DNA of 7,075 nucleotides from Lachnospiraceae bacterium (GCA_900765975.1 CAAFTS010000092.1:1-7075); one strand, 5' to 3'. Positions 1-6,992 are shown, counted from the stretch's first letter. Numbers and translations are program-made. The notes: generated from the sequence alone by a model not told the origin.

Positions 1-105
1 CATCGTAAGAGACACTAAAAACTTTTGTCCCAATGTATTTTCTTCCGGAAACACCCCATGATTTGCAAATACTTCCAGATTTTTAATCTTGATTTGATCC
101 AACAT
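1..105 (-). CDS. folB: Dihydroneopterin aldolase FolB, N-terminal fragment (cut by the window edge)
   Basis: Only the first 35 codons are present; the frame is open to base 1. The peptide begins [19 protein letters not shown] and continues through [10 protein letters not shown]. This is the typical start of dihydroneopterin aldolase: an I-x-L-x-x-L/V-x-x-x-A/G-x-H-G-V-F/Y strand-turn segment, then E-E-N and a G-Q-x-F segment. The enzyme cleaves 7,8-dihydroneopterin to 6-hydroxymethyl-7,8-dihydropterin and glycolaldehyde in the cytoplasm. The ATG lies 2 bp after the folP stop codon, and a GAGGTG ribosome binding site (116..111) sits inside the last folP codons, so it is the last visible gene of the folate operon. 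Whether it is free-standing or fused to FolK (HPPK), as is common in Firmicutes, cannot be seen here. The identification is confident although only about a quarter to a third of a typical FolB is visible. Confidence 0.88.
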   Translation of the reverse strand, partial: MLDQIKIKNLEVFANHGVFPEENTLGQKFLVSLTM

Positions 106-107
106 CT

Positions 108-923
108 TCACACCTCATGTTCTCGCAAAATTGCCTCAGTCATTTTAATTGCGCGGAAATTTGTTTTAACATCATGGACCCGAACAAAACCACAGCCACT
201 CATGACCCCCATTACTGTTGTTGCCATAGTTCCCTCTTCTCTCTGATCTGCCGGCAGATCTAACGTTAAACCAATCATCGATTTTCTCGATGTACCAAGT
301 AAGATAGGATACTCTAATTCATGCATCAACGGAAGATACTTCATCATTTCCAGATTCATTTCATAAGTCTTTCCAAAACCAATCCCCGGATCCAGACAGA
401 TTCCATCTTCTCGAATTCCTGCCGCCTTTGCCAATCTTACACTTTCCTGCAGATCATTTAATACATCTGCTATAAAATCCTGATATTCTGCCTTTTCTCT
501 ATTATGCATCAAACAGCACGCTGCTCCACTCTTTGCAATCACCTCTGCCATTCTTGCATCATACTTCAGTCCCCAAATATCATTAACCAAATCTGCTCCA
601 ACAGAAAGCGCCGCCTCTGCGACCTTACTTTTATATGTATCAACAGACACTGGAACGTCGAATCGTTTTTTCAACGCCTCTATAACAGGAGTAACTCTTG
701 CAATTTCCTCTTCTTCTGTAATCTGTATATGTCCTGGTCTTGTAGATTCTCCACCTACATCCAGAATATCAGCTCCGTCACGCACCATTTCTTCCGCGTG
801 CCGCAAAGCTGCATCCATAGCGTTATATTTTCCGCCATCAGAAAAAGAGTCCGGCGTCACATTCAAAATTCCCATGACGTAACAATGTCTTTTTGTATCA
901 AATTCTTTTCCACCGATTTTCAT
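108..923 (-). CDS. folP: Dihydropteroate synthase FolP
   Basis: This 271-residue protein condenses 6-hydroxymethyl-7,8-dihydropterin diphosphate with p-aminobenzoate to give 7,8-dihydropteroate; it is the sulfonamide target. It is a single TIM-barrel domain of normal length. The hallmark motifs are in order: [15 protein letters not shown] (17-31), [13 protein letters not shown] (52-64), VSVDTYK (92-98), NDIWGL (114-119), DPGIGFGK (178-185), GTSRKS (210-215) and VRVHD (247-251). Residues N21, D95, N114, D178, K214, R248 and H250 correspond to the pterin, pABA and phosphate ligands known from E. coli DHPS, so the enzyme should be active. The ATG overlaps the upstream HD gene stop as ATGA, and a GGAG ribosome binding site lies 8 bp before it, inside the end of that gene. 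Expression is therefore probably coupled within the fol operon. No frameshift or missing key residue is visible. Confidence 0.97.
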   Translation of the reverse strand: MKIGGKEFDTKRHCYVMGILNVTPDSFSDGGKYNAMDAALRHAEEMVRDGADILDVGGESTRPGHIQITEEEEIARVTPVIEALKKRFDVPVSVDTYKSKVAEAALSVGADLVNDIWGLKYDARMAEVIAKSGAACCLMHNREKAEYQDFIADVLNDLQESVRLAKAAGIREDGICLDPGIGFGKTYEMNLEMMKYLPLMHELEYPILLGTSRKSMIGLTLDLPADQREEGTMATTVMGVMSGCGFVRVHDVKTNFRAIKMTEAILREHEV

Positions 924-1432
924 ATCTCAATCTCCATATTCTTTTTTTCCAAACTCCAGTTACATTCCGATTCTGCCGGACAGGCAAAACACTGTCTGGA
1001 CTTTTTATCACTGCTATACAGCAATTTTCCAAAAGAAGACATCTCCTCTTTATATTTTCTATGCTCCCGGATTGCCTGCAAAATCTGCTCTTGTTCCAAC
1101 TGTCCAAAATCCTCTGAAACATCCTGCAAAATCTCTTTTGCAATATCCGCCGATGCAGTTTCATGCGGAATGCCCTCTTCATACTGCCGTACTTTTCCGA
1201 TATCATGAAGTAAGGCTGCCGCATAAATCATTTTCTTGGAAAACCCTAAATTCTGCTCCAGATTCTGAATATAAGCAATCCGCGCCACGTCCAACAAATG
1301 ATTCATCTGATGACAGCAAAATATCCGTTCCTTCTCTGCCTGCTCCAATCGTCTATAATACGCCTGAAACAAAGGATGTCTTCGAATCTGTTCTATCACA
1401 TTCTTCTCACACTGTTTCATTACTTCTGCCAT
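920..1432 (-). CDS. HD-domain metal-dependent hydrolase of the folate operon
   Basis: This 170-residue soluble protein belongs to the HD phosphohydrolase superfamily. Candidate metal ligands are H45, the H76-D77 pair in AALLHDIGK (71-80), H90, H124 and D142. This is the H...HD...H...H...D pattern of HD enzymes that can bind two metals. The C-terminal tail, after D142-K-K-S-R, carries a C-x2-C-x5-C cluster (C148, C151, C157) followed by NW, which could bind metal. The gene lies between folE (28 bp upstream) and folP (ATGA overlap), so it is almost certainly co-transcribed with them. The substrate is not known from sequence. Position suggests a folate-pathway phosphate ester, for example dihydroneopterin triphosphate, whose dephosphorylating enzyme is otherwise absent from the window; a nucleotide or signalling hydrolase remains possible. 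The ribosome binding site before the chosen ATG is weak (GGA, 6 bp spacing). The ATG at residue 5 is an alternative with no better site. Confidence 0.88.
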   Translation of the reverse strand: MAEVMKQCEKNVIEQIRRHPLFQAYYRRLEQAEKERIFCCHQMNHLLDVARIAYIQNLEQNLGFSKKMIYAAALLHDIGKVRQYEEGIPHETASADIAKEILQDVSEDFGQLEQEQILQAIREHRKYKEEMSSFGKLLYSSDKKSRQCFACPAESECNWSLEKKNMEIEI

Positions 1433-1460
1433 TCTTAATCCATTCCCATTCTTGTCTTTC

Positions 1461-2018
1461 TTATGACCGAATCATCCGAAAAAATGTATCCTCCAATGCC
1501 GGATTTTCCAAAAATTCGCCCCGTTTCACTACTGTTACCGTCTGGCTGCCGGGCTTTTTGATCCCCCGCATCGTCATACACATATGCTCTGCCTCAATCA
1601 TTACCATAACACCTTTGGGCTGCAAATGTTTCATCAATGCATCTGCAATCTGTCCTGTCAACTGCTCCTGTAACTGCAAACGCTTTGCATACACTTCCAC
1701 TGTCCGCGCCAATTTACTCAAACCTACAACCTTGCCATCCGGAATATAGGCAATATGCGCTTTCCCATAAAACGGCAGCAGATGATGTTCACACGTGGAA
1801 TAAAAGGTAATCTCCTTCTCCACCACCATCTCATTATTATCCACATGGAAAATCTTGCTAAGATGGATATCTGCATCTTCTTCATATCCGCCATAAATTT
1901 CTTCATACATTCTGGCAATCCGATCCGGTGTCTCCACGAGTCCCTCCCGAGTCACATCTTCTCCGATTCCTTCTAATAACAATTGAACTGCCTGCTTGAT
2001 TTTCTCCTGATCGATCAT
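1461..2018 (-). CDS. folE: GTP cyclohydrolase I FolE
   Basis: This is type I GTP cyclohydrolase, which converts GTP to 7,8-dihydroneopterin triphosphate and formate, the first step of folate synthesis. Numbered from the upstream ATG at 2033 (190 residues), the zinc ligands are C81, H84 and C152, and the catalytic-region residues are H83, Q122, E123 and H150. Motifs [13 protein letters not shown] (34-46), [20 protein letters not shown] (79-98) and GLSKLAR (104-110) are intact. The chosen start is the second ATG (2018), giving 185 residues. A GAGG ribosome binding site (2031..2028) lies 9 bp before it, and homologous proteins typically begin near this MIDQEKI segment. The first ATG (2033) overlaps the folC stop as ATGA but has no ribosome binding site. 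Being second in the operon, directly after folC, it probably shares folC's promoter. The enzyme normally forms a homodecamer in the cytoplasm. Confidence 0.96.
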   Translation of the reverse strand: MIDQEKIKQAVQLLLEGIGEDVTREGLVETPDRIARMYEEIYGGYEEDADIHLSKIFHVDNNEMVVEKEITFYSTCEHHLLPFYGKAHIAYIPDGKVVGLSKLARTVEVYAKRLQLQEQLTGQIADALMKHLQPKGVMVMIEAEHMCMTMRGIKKPGSQTVTVVKRGEFLENPALEDTFFRMIRS

Positions 2019-2027
2019 ATTTCTTAT

Positions 2028-2031
2028 CCTC
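2028..2031 (-). promoter_or_regulatory. folE ribosome binding site that decides its start
   Basis: GAGG on the minus strand overlaps the folC TGA stop codon and lies 9 bp upstream of the ATG at 2018. The ATG at 2033 is preceded only by A/T-rich coding sequence of folC with no purine-rich site, so the downstream start is preferred. Confidence 0.6.
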
Positions 2032-3364
2032 ATTTAACAATTTCTATTACTTTTCCCAAATAGGAAAGCGAGCCAAACGCTAAAATCACATCCCCTTCTT
2101 CTGCATTGGAAAAAGCCAACCGCACTGCGGATTCAATATCTCCAACCGCAAGCACATCTACACACTGTTCTCTTTCTTTCCCTACTGCATTCTGCCTTGC
2201 CTCTGCACATTCCAGGATTGCCTTTTCCAGACTTTTTGCATCCAACGTTCGATTTTCATCGGGTAGATTCACCGTATAAATTCGTTTTGCATAAGGGAGC
2301 ATCAAATCTATCATTTTCTTATATTCCTTATCCCGAAATACGCCCATGATATAGGTCAATTTCTTCCCCGGAAAATAGGTACAAACAGATTCCTTCAGCC
2401 GTTTGACCGCATCCTCATTATGTGCACCATCTACAAGAAAAACAGGATTTTCGGAAATACAGGTAAACCTTCCTATCCAGACAGTTTTCTCAAATCCTTT
2501 CCGAATCGCCTGCTCCGAAACAACACTTTCGAGGCAGTCACAGTGAATCCGATTCCATTCCTGTATTACTTCATAGGCAACTGCTGCATTAATCAATTGA
2601 TGTCTCCCCGCCAGATGGATCCGAACACTTTTCATTTCTTTATATGAAAATATCTGCTCTTGATAATTTTCCTGCAGACATTCCATCTGCTCTAAGTCCG
2701 CATAAATAATTTTACACCCTTTTTCTGATGCCTTTTCTTCCAACACTTTTCTGACTTCGGGTTCCTGAGGCGATGATACAACAACACATCCCGGTTTCAT
2801 AATTCCAGCCTTTTCTTTTGCAATTTCCGAAAGCGTATCCCCCAGAAATCCCATATGATCCCTGCTGATTGTTGCAAATGCTGCTATCACCGTATTTTTT
2901 ACGATATTCGTTGCGTCCAACGCTCCGCCTAATCCAGTTTCCAGAACAACAACGTCGCACTTCATTTTACGGAAATATAAAAAAGCTATTGCGGTCTCTA
3001 TCTCAAATACAGTCGGACTTGCTTTTCCGTCTGCCTCCATACGCGCAACAGCTTTCTGAACTTCTTCCACTAATTCTGCAAATACTTCCTCGGAAATCCA
3101 TTGACCATCTACCTGGATTCTCTCCAGATAAGACTGAACAGTCGGCGAAACATATCTCCCGGTCTTAAGCCCCGCTTCACTTAGAATTGTCGAAGTATAC
3201 GCAAGCACAGACCCTTTGCCGTTGGTTCCCGCAATATGTATGAACTTCAGCTTGTCCTGCGGATTGTCCAGTTCACACAATAAATCACGAATCGTATCCA
3301 AGCCAAGTACACTTCCGTATTTCGACACTTCGTCCAAATATACCCTTGCTTCTTTATAGGTCAC
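2030..3364 (-). CDS. folC: Dihydrofolate synthase / folylpolyglutamate synthase FolC
   Basis: This 444-residue Mur-ligase-family enzyme adds L-glutamate to dihydropteroate and further glutamates to folates, using ATP. Visible motifs are the P-loop GTNGKGS (46-52), [12 protein letters not shown] (142-153), the SRDH segment (167-170) and KEKAGI (183-188) with the probable carbamylated lysine K185. Further on come AGRHQLINA (252-260) and DGAHN (312-316) at the start of the C-terminal glutamate-binding domain. Length and order are normal. One variation is A148 where many homologues have R in the GGRLDATN motif. The start is GTG at 3364, not ATG: AAAGGA lies about 10 bp upstream, and there is no in-frame ATG until about residue 109. 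It is the first gene of the minus-strand fol operon, with an approximately 80-nt leader. folP in the same operon suggests the enzyme is bifunctional rather than only a polyglutamylase. Confidence 0.96.
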   Translation of the reverse strand: MTYKEARVYLDEVSKYGSVLGLDTIRDLLCELDNPQDKLKFIHIAGTNGKGSVLAYTSTILSEAGLKTGRYVSPTVQSYLERIQVDGQWISEEVFAELVEEVQKAVARMEADGKASPTVFEIETAIAFLYFRKMKCDVVVLETGLGGALDATNIVKNTVIAAFATISRDHMGFLGDTLSEIAKEKAGIMKPGCVVVSSPQEPEVRKVLEEKASEKGCKIIYADLEQMECLQENYQEQIFSYKEMKSVRIHLAGRHQLINAAVAYEVIQEWNRIHCDCLESVVSEQAIRKGFEKTVWIGRFTCISENPVFLVDGAHNEDAVKRLKESVCTYFPGKKLTYIMGVFRDKEYKKMIDLMLPYAKRIYTVNLPDENRTLDAKSLEKAILECAEARQNAVGKEREQCVDVLAVGDIESAVRLAFSNAEEGDVILAFGSLSYLGKVIEIVK

Positions 3365-3402
3365 GTTATTCGTTTCCTTTCTATCTAGTTTTACTTATTC
3401 TC

Positions 3403-3479
3403 CTTGTATGAAACCTTTCCCACTTAGAAAGTGTCTCATCACCCTGTCAATCATATCACTTCCCGTTTCTTCATACAAG
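3403..3479. repeat. Inverted repeat with 10-bp arms around the folC promoter
   Basis: CTTGTATGAA (3403-3412) is repeated exactly in inverse orientation as TTCATACAAG (3470-3479), with 57 bp between. Read on the minus strand, an inner pair GGAAGTG / CACTTTC also lies between the arms and could pair with one G-T wobble. One arm overlaps the proposed folC -35 element and the other lies in the folC leader. This could be a paired protein-binding site or a structure in a longer transcript; function is unknown. Confidence 0.5.
3450..3478 (-). promoter_or_regulatory. Candidate sigma-A promoter for the folC operon (extended -10)
   Basis: On the minus strand, TTGTAT (3478..3473) is followed after 17 bp by TATGAT (3455..3450). 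TGA directly before the latter gives an extended -10 element TGATATGAT. The -10 matches five of six consensus bases; the -35 matches only TTG. The predicted start near 3443 gives a leader of about 80 nt before the folC GTG. A perfect TTGACA (3450..3445) also lies here, but its only -10 partner, TCTAAG at 16 bp, is poorer. Confidence 0.5.
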
Positions 3480-3496
3480 TAAAAATTCAATATCTA

Positions 3497-3526
3497 TTGA
3501 CTTTTCCCCTTTTCGCATTCTATAAT
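3497..3526 (+). promoter_or_regulatory. Strong sigma-A promoter of the GntR/ABC operon
   Basis: TTGACT (3497-3502; one mismatch to TTGACA) is separated by 18 bp from a perfect TATAAT (3521-3526). Transcription should start near 3533, leaving a leader of about 60 nt before gntR. This is the best promoter in the window and the only evident one for the three downstream genes. Confidence 0.85.
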
Positions 3527-3528
3527 AA

Positions 3529-3542
3529 CTGTATTAATACAG
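3529..3542. promoter_or_regulatory. Palindromic operator candidate at the gntR transcription start
   Basis: CTGTATTAATACAG is a perfect 14-bp palindrome beginning 2 bp after the -10 box, so a bound dimer would block RNA polymerase. The half-site TAATACA (3535-3541) occurs again as a direct repeat at 3556-3562, 21 bp away, or about two helical turns. GntR regulators of the YtrA family commonly repress their own operon through such sites. Assignment to this GntR protein is inference from position. Confidence 0.65.
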
Positions 3543-3581
3543 ATAGTACGCCTTGTAATACACCTTATAAAAATCACGTAG

Positions 3582-3590
3582 AAAGGAGGG
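3582..3590 (+). promoter_or_regulatory. Strong ribosome binding site of gntR
   Basis: AAAGGAGGG lies 4 bp before the ATG at 3595, close to the ideal anti-Shine-Dalgarno match, and fixes the start of the regulator gene. Confidence 0.85.
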
Positions 3591-3594
3591 TTCT

Positions 3595-3972
3595 ATGATA
3601 TCCATTGATTATCAAAGCCGTACGCCTCTCTATGAACAAATTGTAGAGCGGTTTCAACGATTGATTCTAAAAGGTATTCTGGAGCCGGGCTCTCAGATGC
3701 CCTCAGTGCGTACCCTTGCTGTCAAGCTTTCCATCAATCCCAATACGATCCAGAAGGCATATACACTGTTGGAACAGCAAGGTTATATTTATCCGGTAAA
3801 AGGACGAGGTAATTTTATTGCAGATGCCTCACGCTTACTCGAACAGCAACAAGAACATTATTTAAACGAATTGGAACAGTCGCTTCTCCGTGCAAAGGAT
3901 TTCGGCATCACCGCAGACGACTGCCATACTCTAATTCGCAAGATTTACCATGAGGAGGTGCTCTATGATTGA
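3595..3972 (+). CDS. GntR-family transcriptional regulator, YtrA subfamily
   Basis: This short 125-residue regulator has an N-terminal winged helix-turn-helix of GntR type (about residues 10-77). It includes PLYEQIVERFQRLILKG (11-27), the LEPGSQMPSVRTLA segment (29-42), the recognition-helix region NPNTIQKAYTLLEQQGYI (48-65) and the wing VKGRGNFIA (68-76). The remaining 45 or so residues are helical and too short for a FadR- or HutC-type ligand domain; this is the YtrA layout, in which the tail mainly dimerises. It is first in an operon with an ABC ATPase and permease, and its end overlaps the ATPase start by 8 bp. The expected role is repression of its own operon, probably at the palindrome on the promoter, with release under an unknown signal such as cell-envelope or antibiotic stress. 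The signal cannot be read from sequence. Confidence 0.94.
   Translation: MISIDYQSRTPLYEQIVERFQRLILKGILEPGSQMPSVRTLAVKLSINPNTIQKAYTLLEQQGYIYPVKGRGNFIADASRLLEQQQEHYLNELEQSLLRAKDFGITADDCHTLIRKIYHEEVLYD
3952..3960 (+). promoter_or_regulatory. Ribosome binding site of the ABC ATPase gene, inside gntR
   Basis: GAGGAGGTG within the last gntR codons lies 4 bp before the ATG at 3965. It rules out the in-frame ATG at 3950, because that start would place the ribosome binding site inside the coding sequence. Confidence 0.85.
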
Positions 3973-4867
3973 GTTAAAACATATCACAAAATCTTTCGGC
4001 AAAACGAATGCGATTACTGATGTGTCTGCTGCCATTCAGGATGGAATGATTTTCGGCCTTGTCGGAAGCAATGGCGCCGGAAAAAGTACTCTTTTAAGAT
4101 TGATTTCCGGCATCTATAAACCTGAAAACGGAAGTATTACATTAGATGGAATTTCTATATTTGAAACACCTGCCAGCAAACAACAAATTTGCTTTTTATC
4201 TGACACTGTAAACTTCTTTTCAAATGCAACACCTGAAAGCATGTGTCGTTATTATCAATTGAACTATCCGGATTTTGACAAAGACTATTTCTTTAAGTTG
4301 ATTCAAAAATTCAACATTCCGGCGCGAAAAAAACTCCAGACTTTTTCAAAAGGACAGAAAAAACAAATTTCCCTGCTTCTTGGTCTGTGCACGGGAACCA
4401 GATATCTACTCTGTGATGAAACCTTTGACGGACTGGATCCAGTGATGCGCCAGACAATTAAGAGTCTGTTTGCCGCGGAATTGATGAAACGAGACTTTAC
4501 TCCAATCATATCCTCCCATAATCTACGAGAATTAGAGGATATCTGTGATACCGTAGGTTTGATTCATAATGGAAAACTTCTCTTCACCAGAGATCTAGAT
4601 ACCATGAAATGCAATATCAATAAGATCCAATGTGTAATTTCTGATCACTCCAAAGAAGAGGAACTGCTTTCTGAATTATCTATTCTGCAATATGAAAAGA
4701 GTGGTTCTCTTCTCACAATCACAGCACGCGGATCCAGAGATGAGATTTTAAGACATACCATGGACAAAGAACCGGTTTTTGCAGAGATTCTACCTTTATC
4801 TCTGGAAGAAATATTTATTAGTGAAACGGAGGTGGCAGGATATGACTTCAAAGACTTCTTGCAATAA
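3965..4867 (+). CDS. ABC transporter ATP-binding protein (YtrB-like)
   Basis: This 300-residue cytoplasmic ATPase would power the membrane protein encoded next. Motifs are Walker A GSNGAGKST (34-42), a degenerate signature FSKGQ (127-131) in place of LSGGQ, Walker B YLLCDE (147-152) with catalytic E152, D-loop DGLD (155-158) and H-loop H185. The FSKGQ-type signature and the DGLDPVMR segment are typical of exporter ATPases in YtrA-regulated operons. DET replaces the usual DEP after Walker B, a mild change. Residues from about 215 form a C-terminal extension of the kind found in ABC-2-type exporters. The start at 3965 is set by GAGGAGGTG and overlaps gntR by 8 bp; the 3' end overlaps the permease by 26 bp, so all three are probably translated together. 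The substrate is unknown; antimicrobial peptide or envelope-stress export is a family-based guess. Confidence 0.95.
   Translation: MIELKHITKSFGKTNAITDVSAAIQDGMIFGLVGSNGAGKSTLLRLISGIYKPENGSITLDGISIFETPASKQQICFLSDTVNFFSNATPESMCRYYQLNYPDFDKDYFFKLIQKFNIPARKKLQTFSKGQKKQISLLLGLCTGTRYLLCDETFDGLDPVMRQTIKSLFAAELMKRDFTPIISSHNLRELEDICDTVGLIHNGKLLFTRDLDTMKCNINKIQCVISDHSKEEELLSELSILQYEKSGSLLTITARGSRDEILRHTMDKEPVFAEILPLSLEEIFISETEVAGYDFKDFLQ
4828..4835 (+). promoter_or_regulatory. Ribosome binding site of the permease gene, inside the ATPase gene
   Basis: GGAGGTGG lies 6 bp before the ATG at 4842 (9 bp from the GGAGG core). It selects this start over a TTG at 4779, which has no such site and would force an 89-bp overlap. 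Confidence 0.8.
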
Positions 4868-6992
4868 TTCAACTTCTTACAAGAATCGAATTCCTTATAG
4901 ACGCTATATATTGGAAAATATCAAACAGCGGAGCTGGCTTGCAGCAGTATCTTTGATTGGTTTTTTTCTTCTGCAGACAGTTTATATCACACTGGATATT
5001 GATAACTATTTAAATACCGTCGGTACAGAATATATCTCCTCCTACCAGGAACGACTACCGTCTATGTTGACCGGCGTAAACAATCCAGTTTTCACACTTG
5101 CGCTGATCCTTCTTGCAATCGCCTGCGCTGTAAGCGGCTATGCCTTCCTACACCAGCCAAAAAGCGTAGACTTTTACCATGGATTCCCGGTAAAGAGAAC
5201 ACAATGGTTTACAATTTCCTATATCAGTGGATTATTGATTTATCTAATTCCATATTTATTTGCAAGCCTGTGTACGCTTATTGTTGCAAGTTTTAAAGGA
5301 ATTCTTGTTTCCACCAACTTTATGCCTTCTATTTTGGCAATTTTAAGCAGTATTTTAGGATTTCTAATTTTATATCACACTGCTATACTTGCTATGATGT
5401 TGACCGGTCAACTTATAGCAGGCTCACTTGCCGCATGTGTTTTGATTATATATGGCTCCATGTTGGAAGCTTTGTTTTCCGGATTAATCAGCACATTTTT
5501 ACATACCCACTTTTCACCGGTATATTCACAGTATTATACTACAAAAAGTACTCTGCTGGCCGGAGACTCCTTATTGCGTCTGCTGTCCCCTTTCGGAATT
5601 TTCGCTTTTCTGACACGCGGTTCTGTACGCGGAATGGAAATGCTTTTTCTGTTCCTTTATGCGATTTTCATCGCCGCAGCACTTTGGTTTACAGCTCGAA
5701 AACTATACCAAAAACGTGCATTGGAATGTGCCGGAAATGCACTGGCTTATCCGAAAACAGCTTCCGTTATCAAAGTGTTAATTGTAATACCAACTGCATT
5801 GTTTATCGGATTATTTGCCGGAAGTTTTTATTATGGAGCCGGAACAAAATGGATCATTTTTATCAGCATCTTAACCGCTGTTTTATTATGTGGAATCGTA
5901 GAATTCATATATACATGTGATTTATCACAACTATTCCGAAGGAAATGGTCTTCCTTGATTTCTATTTTAGCAGTTATTGGTATTTTAGCAGTCATGCGAT
6001 TTGACCTCTTCCATTATGATACCTGGCTTCCGTCCATGGAAAAACTGGAAAGTATGTCCCTCTACAGCGACTCCTATTCCGAATATTTTCAATATCCAGC
6101 AGTCAAGACAGACATAGATAACTCCACGTATGTAAATACACAATACTATACCTTATACGCCGATGATGCACAACAGACAGATTTTTCTGCAATTTATACC
6201 CTTGCAGAAGAGGGCATCCTAAATCACAATCTTGGTATCACCTCGGATCAGTTATACCAAGAAGGTATGGAAGATTATACCAGTATTGTAATTCGCTTTA
6301 ATCAGAAAAACGGAAAAACGACGTATCGTTCTTATCTAGTAGAAGAAAATAGTCTGCTGAATTGTCTGGAAACCCTTTGCAAGTCAGAACAATATCGAAA
6401 AGATCTATTTCCGGCTTTTTATATAAAAAGCAATGAAATTGAAAACATAAATGTCAGTGACCTGTTAGGCTATACACCACTGAAACTCACAGAAGAACAA
6501 AAGAAATCTCTTTTAGAGACATATCAGAAAGATCTTCTGCAAGTAGATATTTCCGATATGAATAACACCGGTTCTATTGGAAGCTTTTCATTTCAAATGA
6601 AATCAACCCAAAATAATGTTTCTGATACAGAGCTGTATACAAATCAAATATCCAATTTGTATATTTATAGAACTTATAAAAATACACTCAACTTACTTCA
6701 TGAATATGGATATCCGATTTGTACCGGAATTCAAGCTGCAGATGTTGTCCATATGACCTCTTTAACCTCATCTGATGCAAAAGAAACTACTACCCAAAAC
6801 GCATTAGATTATTCCACTGATATAGAAGAAACCCGTACTCCAATCACTGATCCTGTGGAAATGCAAAAACTGTTAGATCGTATCACATATGCTCCTATAG
6901 GGATTACCGGTTATAAGGACAGCACAGATGCTGTTGAAGTTTTATTGAAAGATGAAACAGCAGCTAGACATTATCAACTGTTTCCTAAATAA
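4842..6992 (+). CDS. ABC transporter permease with large C-terminal extracytoplasmic domain
   Basis: This 716-residue membrane protein is the partner of the upstream ATPase. Hydrophobic segments lie near residues 33-51, 83-105, 124-150, 161-187, 190-218, 266-286, 309-330, 337-357 and 370-386. Lys/Arg-rich loops (13-30, 106-123, 287-311, 358-369) fit the cytoplasmic side, so nine segments would leave residues 390-716 outside. That region is polar, rich in Tyr, Ser, Thr and Asp, and lacks cysteine pairs or recognisable catalytic motifs. The DFYHGFPVKRTQWF segment (110-123) resembles the first cytoplasmic loop of ABC-2-type permeases in GntR-ABC operons. The C-terminal region resembles domains of unknown function (possibly DUF6449) on clostridial permeases; this is recalled, not searched. 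No second permease gene is visible, so it may act as a homodimer. The stop codon TAA directly abuts an antisense group II intron end, which has presumably displaced the native operon terminator. Confidence 0.88.
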   Translation: MTSKTSCNNSTSYKNRIPYRRYILENIKQRSWLAAVSLIGFFLLQTVYITLDIDNYLNTVGTEYISSYQERLPSMLTGVNNPVFTLALILLAIACAVSGYAFLHQPKSVDFYHGFPVKRTQWFTISYISGLLIYLIPYLFASLCTLIVASFKGILVSTNFMPSILAILSSILGFLILYHTAILAMMLTGQLIAGSLAACVLIIYGSMLEALFSGLISTFLHTHFSPVYSQYYTTKSTLLAGDSLLRLLSPFGIFAFLTRGSVRGMEMLFLFLYAIFIAAALWFTARKLYQKRALECAGNALAYPKTASVIKVLIVIPTALFIGLFAGSFYYGAGTKWIIFISILTAVLLCGIVEFIYTCDLSQLFRRKWSSLISILAVIGILAVMRFDLFHYDTWLPSMEKLESMSLYSDSYSEYFQYPAVKTDIDNSTYVNTQYYTLYADDAQQTDFSAIYTLAEEGILNHNLGITSDQLYQEGMEDYTSIVIRFNQKNGKTTYRSYLVEENSLLNCLETLCKSEQYRKDLFPAFYIKSNEIENINVSDLLGYTPLKLTEEQKKSLLETYQKDLLQVDISDMNNTGSIGSFSFQMKSTQNNVSDTELYTNQISNLYIYRTYKNTLNLLHEYGYPICTGIQAADVVHMTSLTSSDAKETTTQNALDYSTDIEETRTPITDPVEMQKLLDRITYAPIGITGYKDSTDAVEVLLKDETAARHYQLFPK

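Larger units (their letters stand above)
3365..3594. other. Divergent intergenic control region between folC and the GntR operon
   Basis: The 230 bp contain no credible ORF. They separate leftward folC from rightward gntR and hold promoters for both, a palindromic operator candidate, and a pair of inverted arms described separately. No terminator is expected between divergent genes, and none is seen. The folC leader does not show recognisable tetrahydrofolate riboswitch or T-box sequence. Confidence 0.8.

Noticed and set aside
504..1208. A 234-codon plus-strand ORF across folP and the HD gene
   Set aside because: It is antisense to two genes with clear family motifs, has no ribosome binding site, and its product is Cys/Ser/Phe-rich with no recognisable domain. 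It is a shadow frame.
1072..1749. A 225-codon plus-strand ORF across the HD gene and folE
   Set aside because: Same reasoning: it lies opposite conserved coding sequence, has no start signal, and its product is low-complexity.
2019..2033. ATGA-overlap start for folE at 2033
   Set aside because: Possible, but it has no ribosome binding site; GAGG points to the ATG at 2018. Both give an intact enzyme.
3365..3443. Tetrahydrofolate riboswitch in the folC leader
   Set aside because: The leader is only about 80 nt and lacks the conserved purine-rich core and pseudoknot-type arms expected. Only a small CACTT/AAGTG hairpin (3421-3433) is seen.
3423..3450. Alternative folC promoter with perfect TTGACA at 3450..3445
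   Set aside because: The available -10 hexamer (TCTAAG, 16-bp spacing) matches only four of six positions, and the TGATATGAT extended -10 just upstream is better. It cannot be excluded.
3950..3964. An upstream ATG extending the ABC ATPase by five residues
   Set aside because: The extension encodes the GAGGAGGTG ribosome binding site itself; the ATG at 3965 follows it at ideal spacing and begins with the normal family N-terminus.
4779..4841. A TTG start extending the permease by 21 residues
   Set aside because: It has no ribosome binding site and would overlap the ATPase by 89 bp, whereas ATG 4842 has GGAGGTGG just upstream.
6985..6992. Permease truncated by the intron insertion
   Set aside because: The fold places the intron boundary after the TAA, so the stop codon belongs to the target DNA. 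Truncation would need an earlier deletion or a shifted boundary; comparison with an empty site would settle it.
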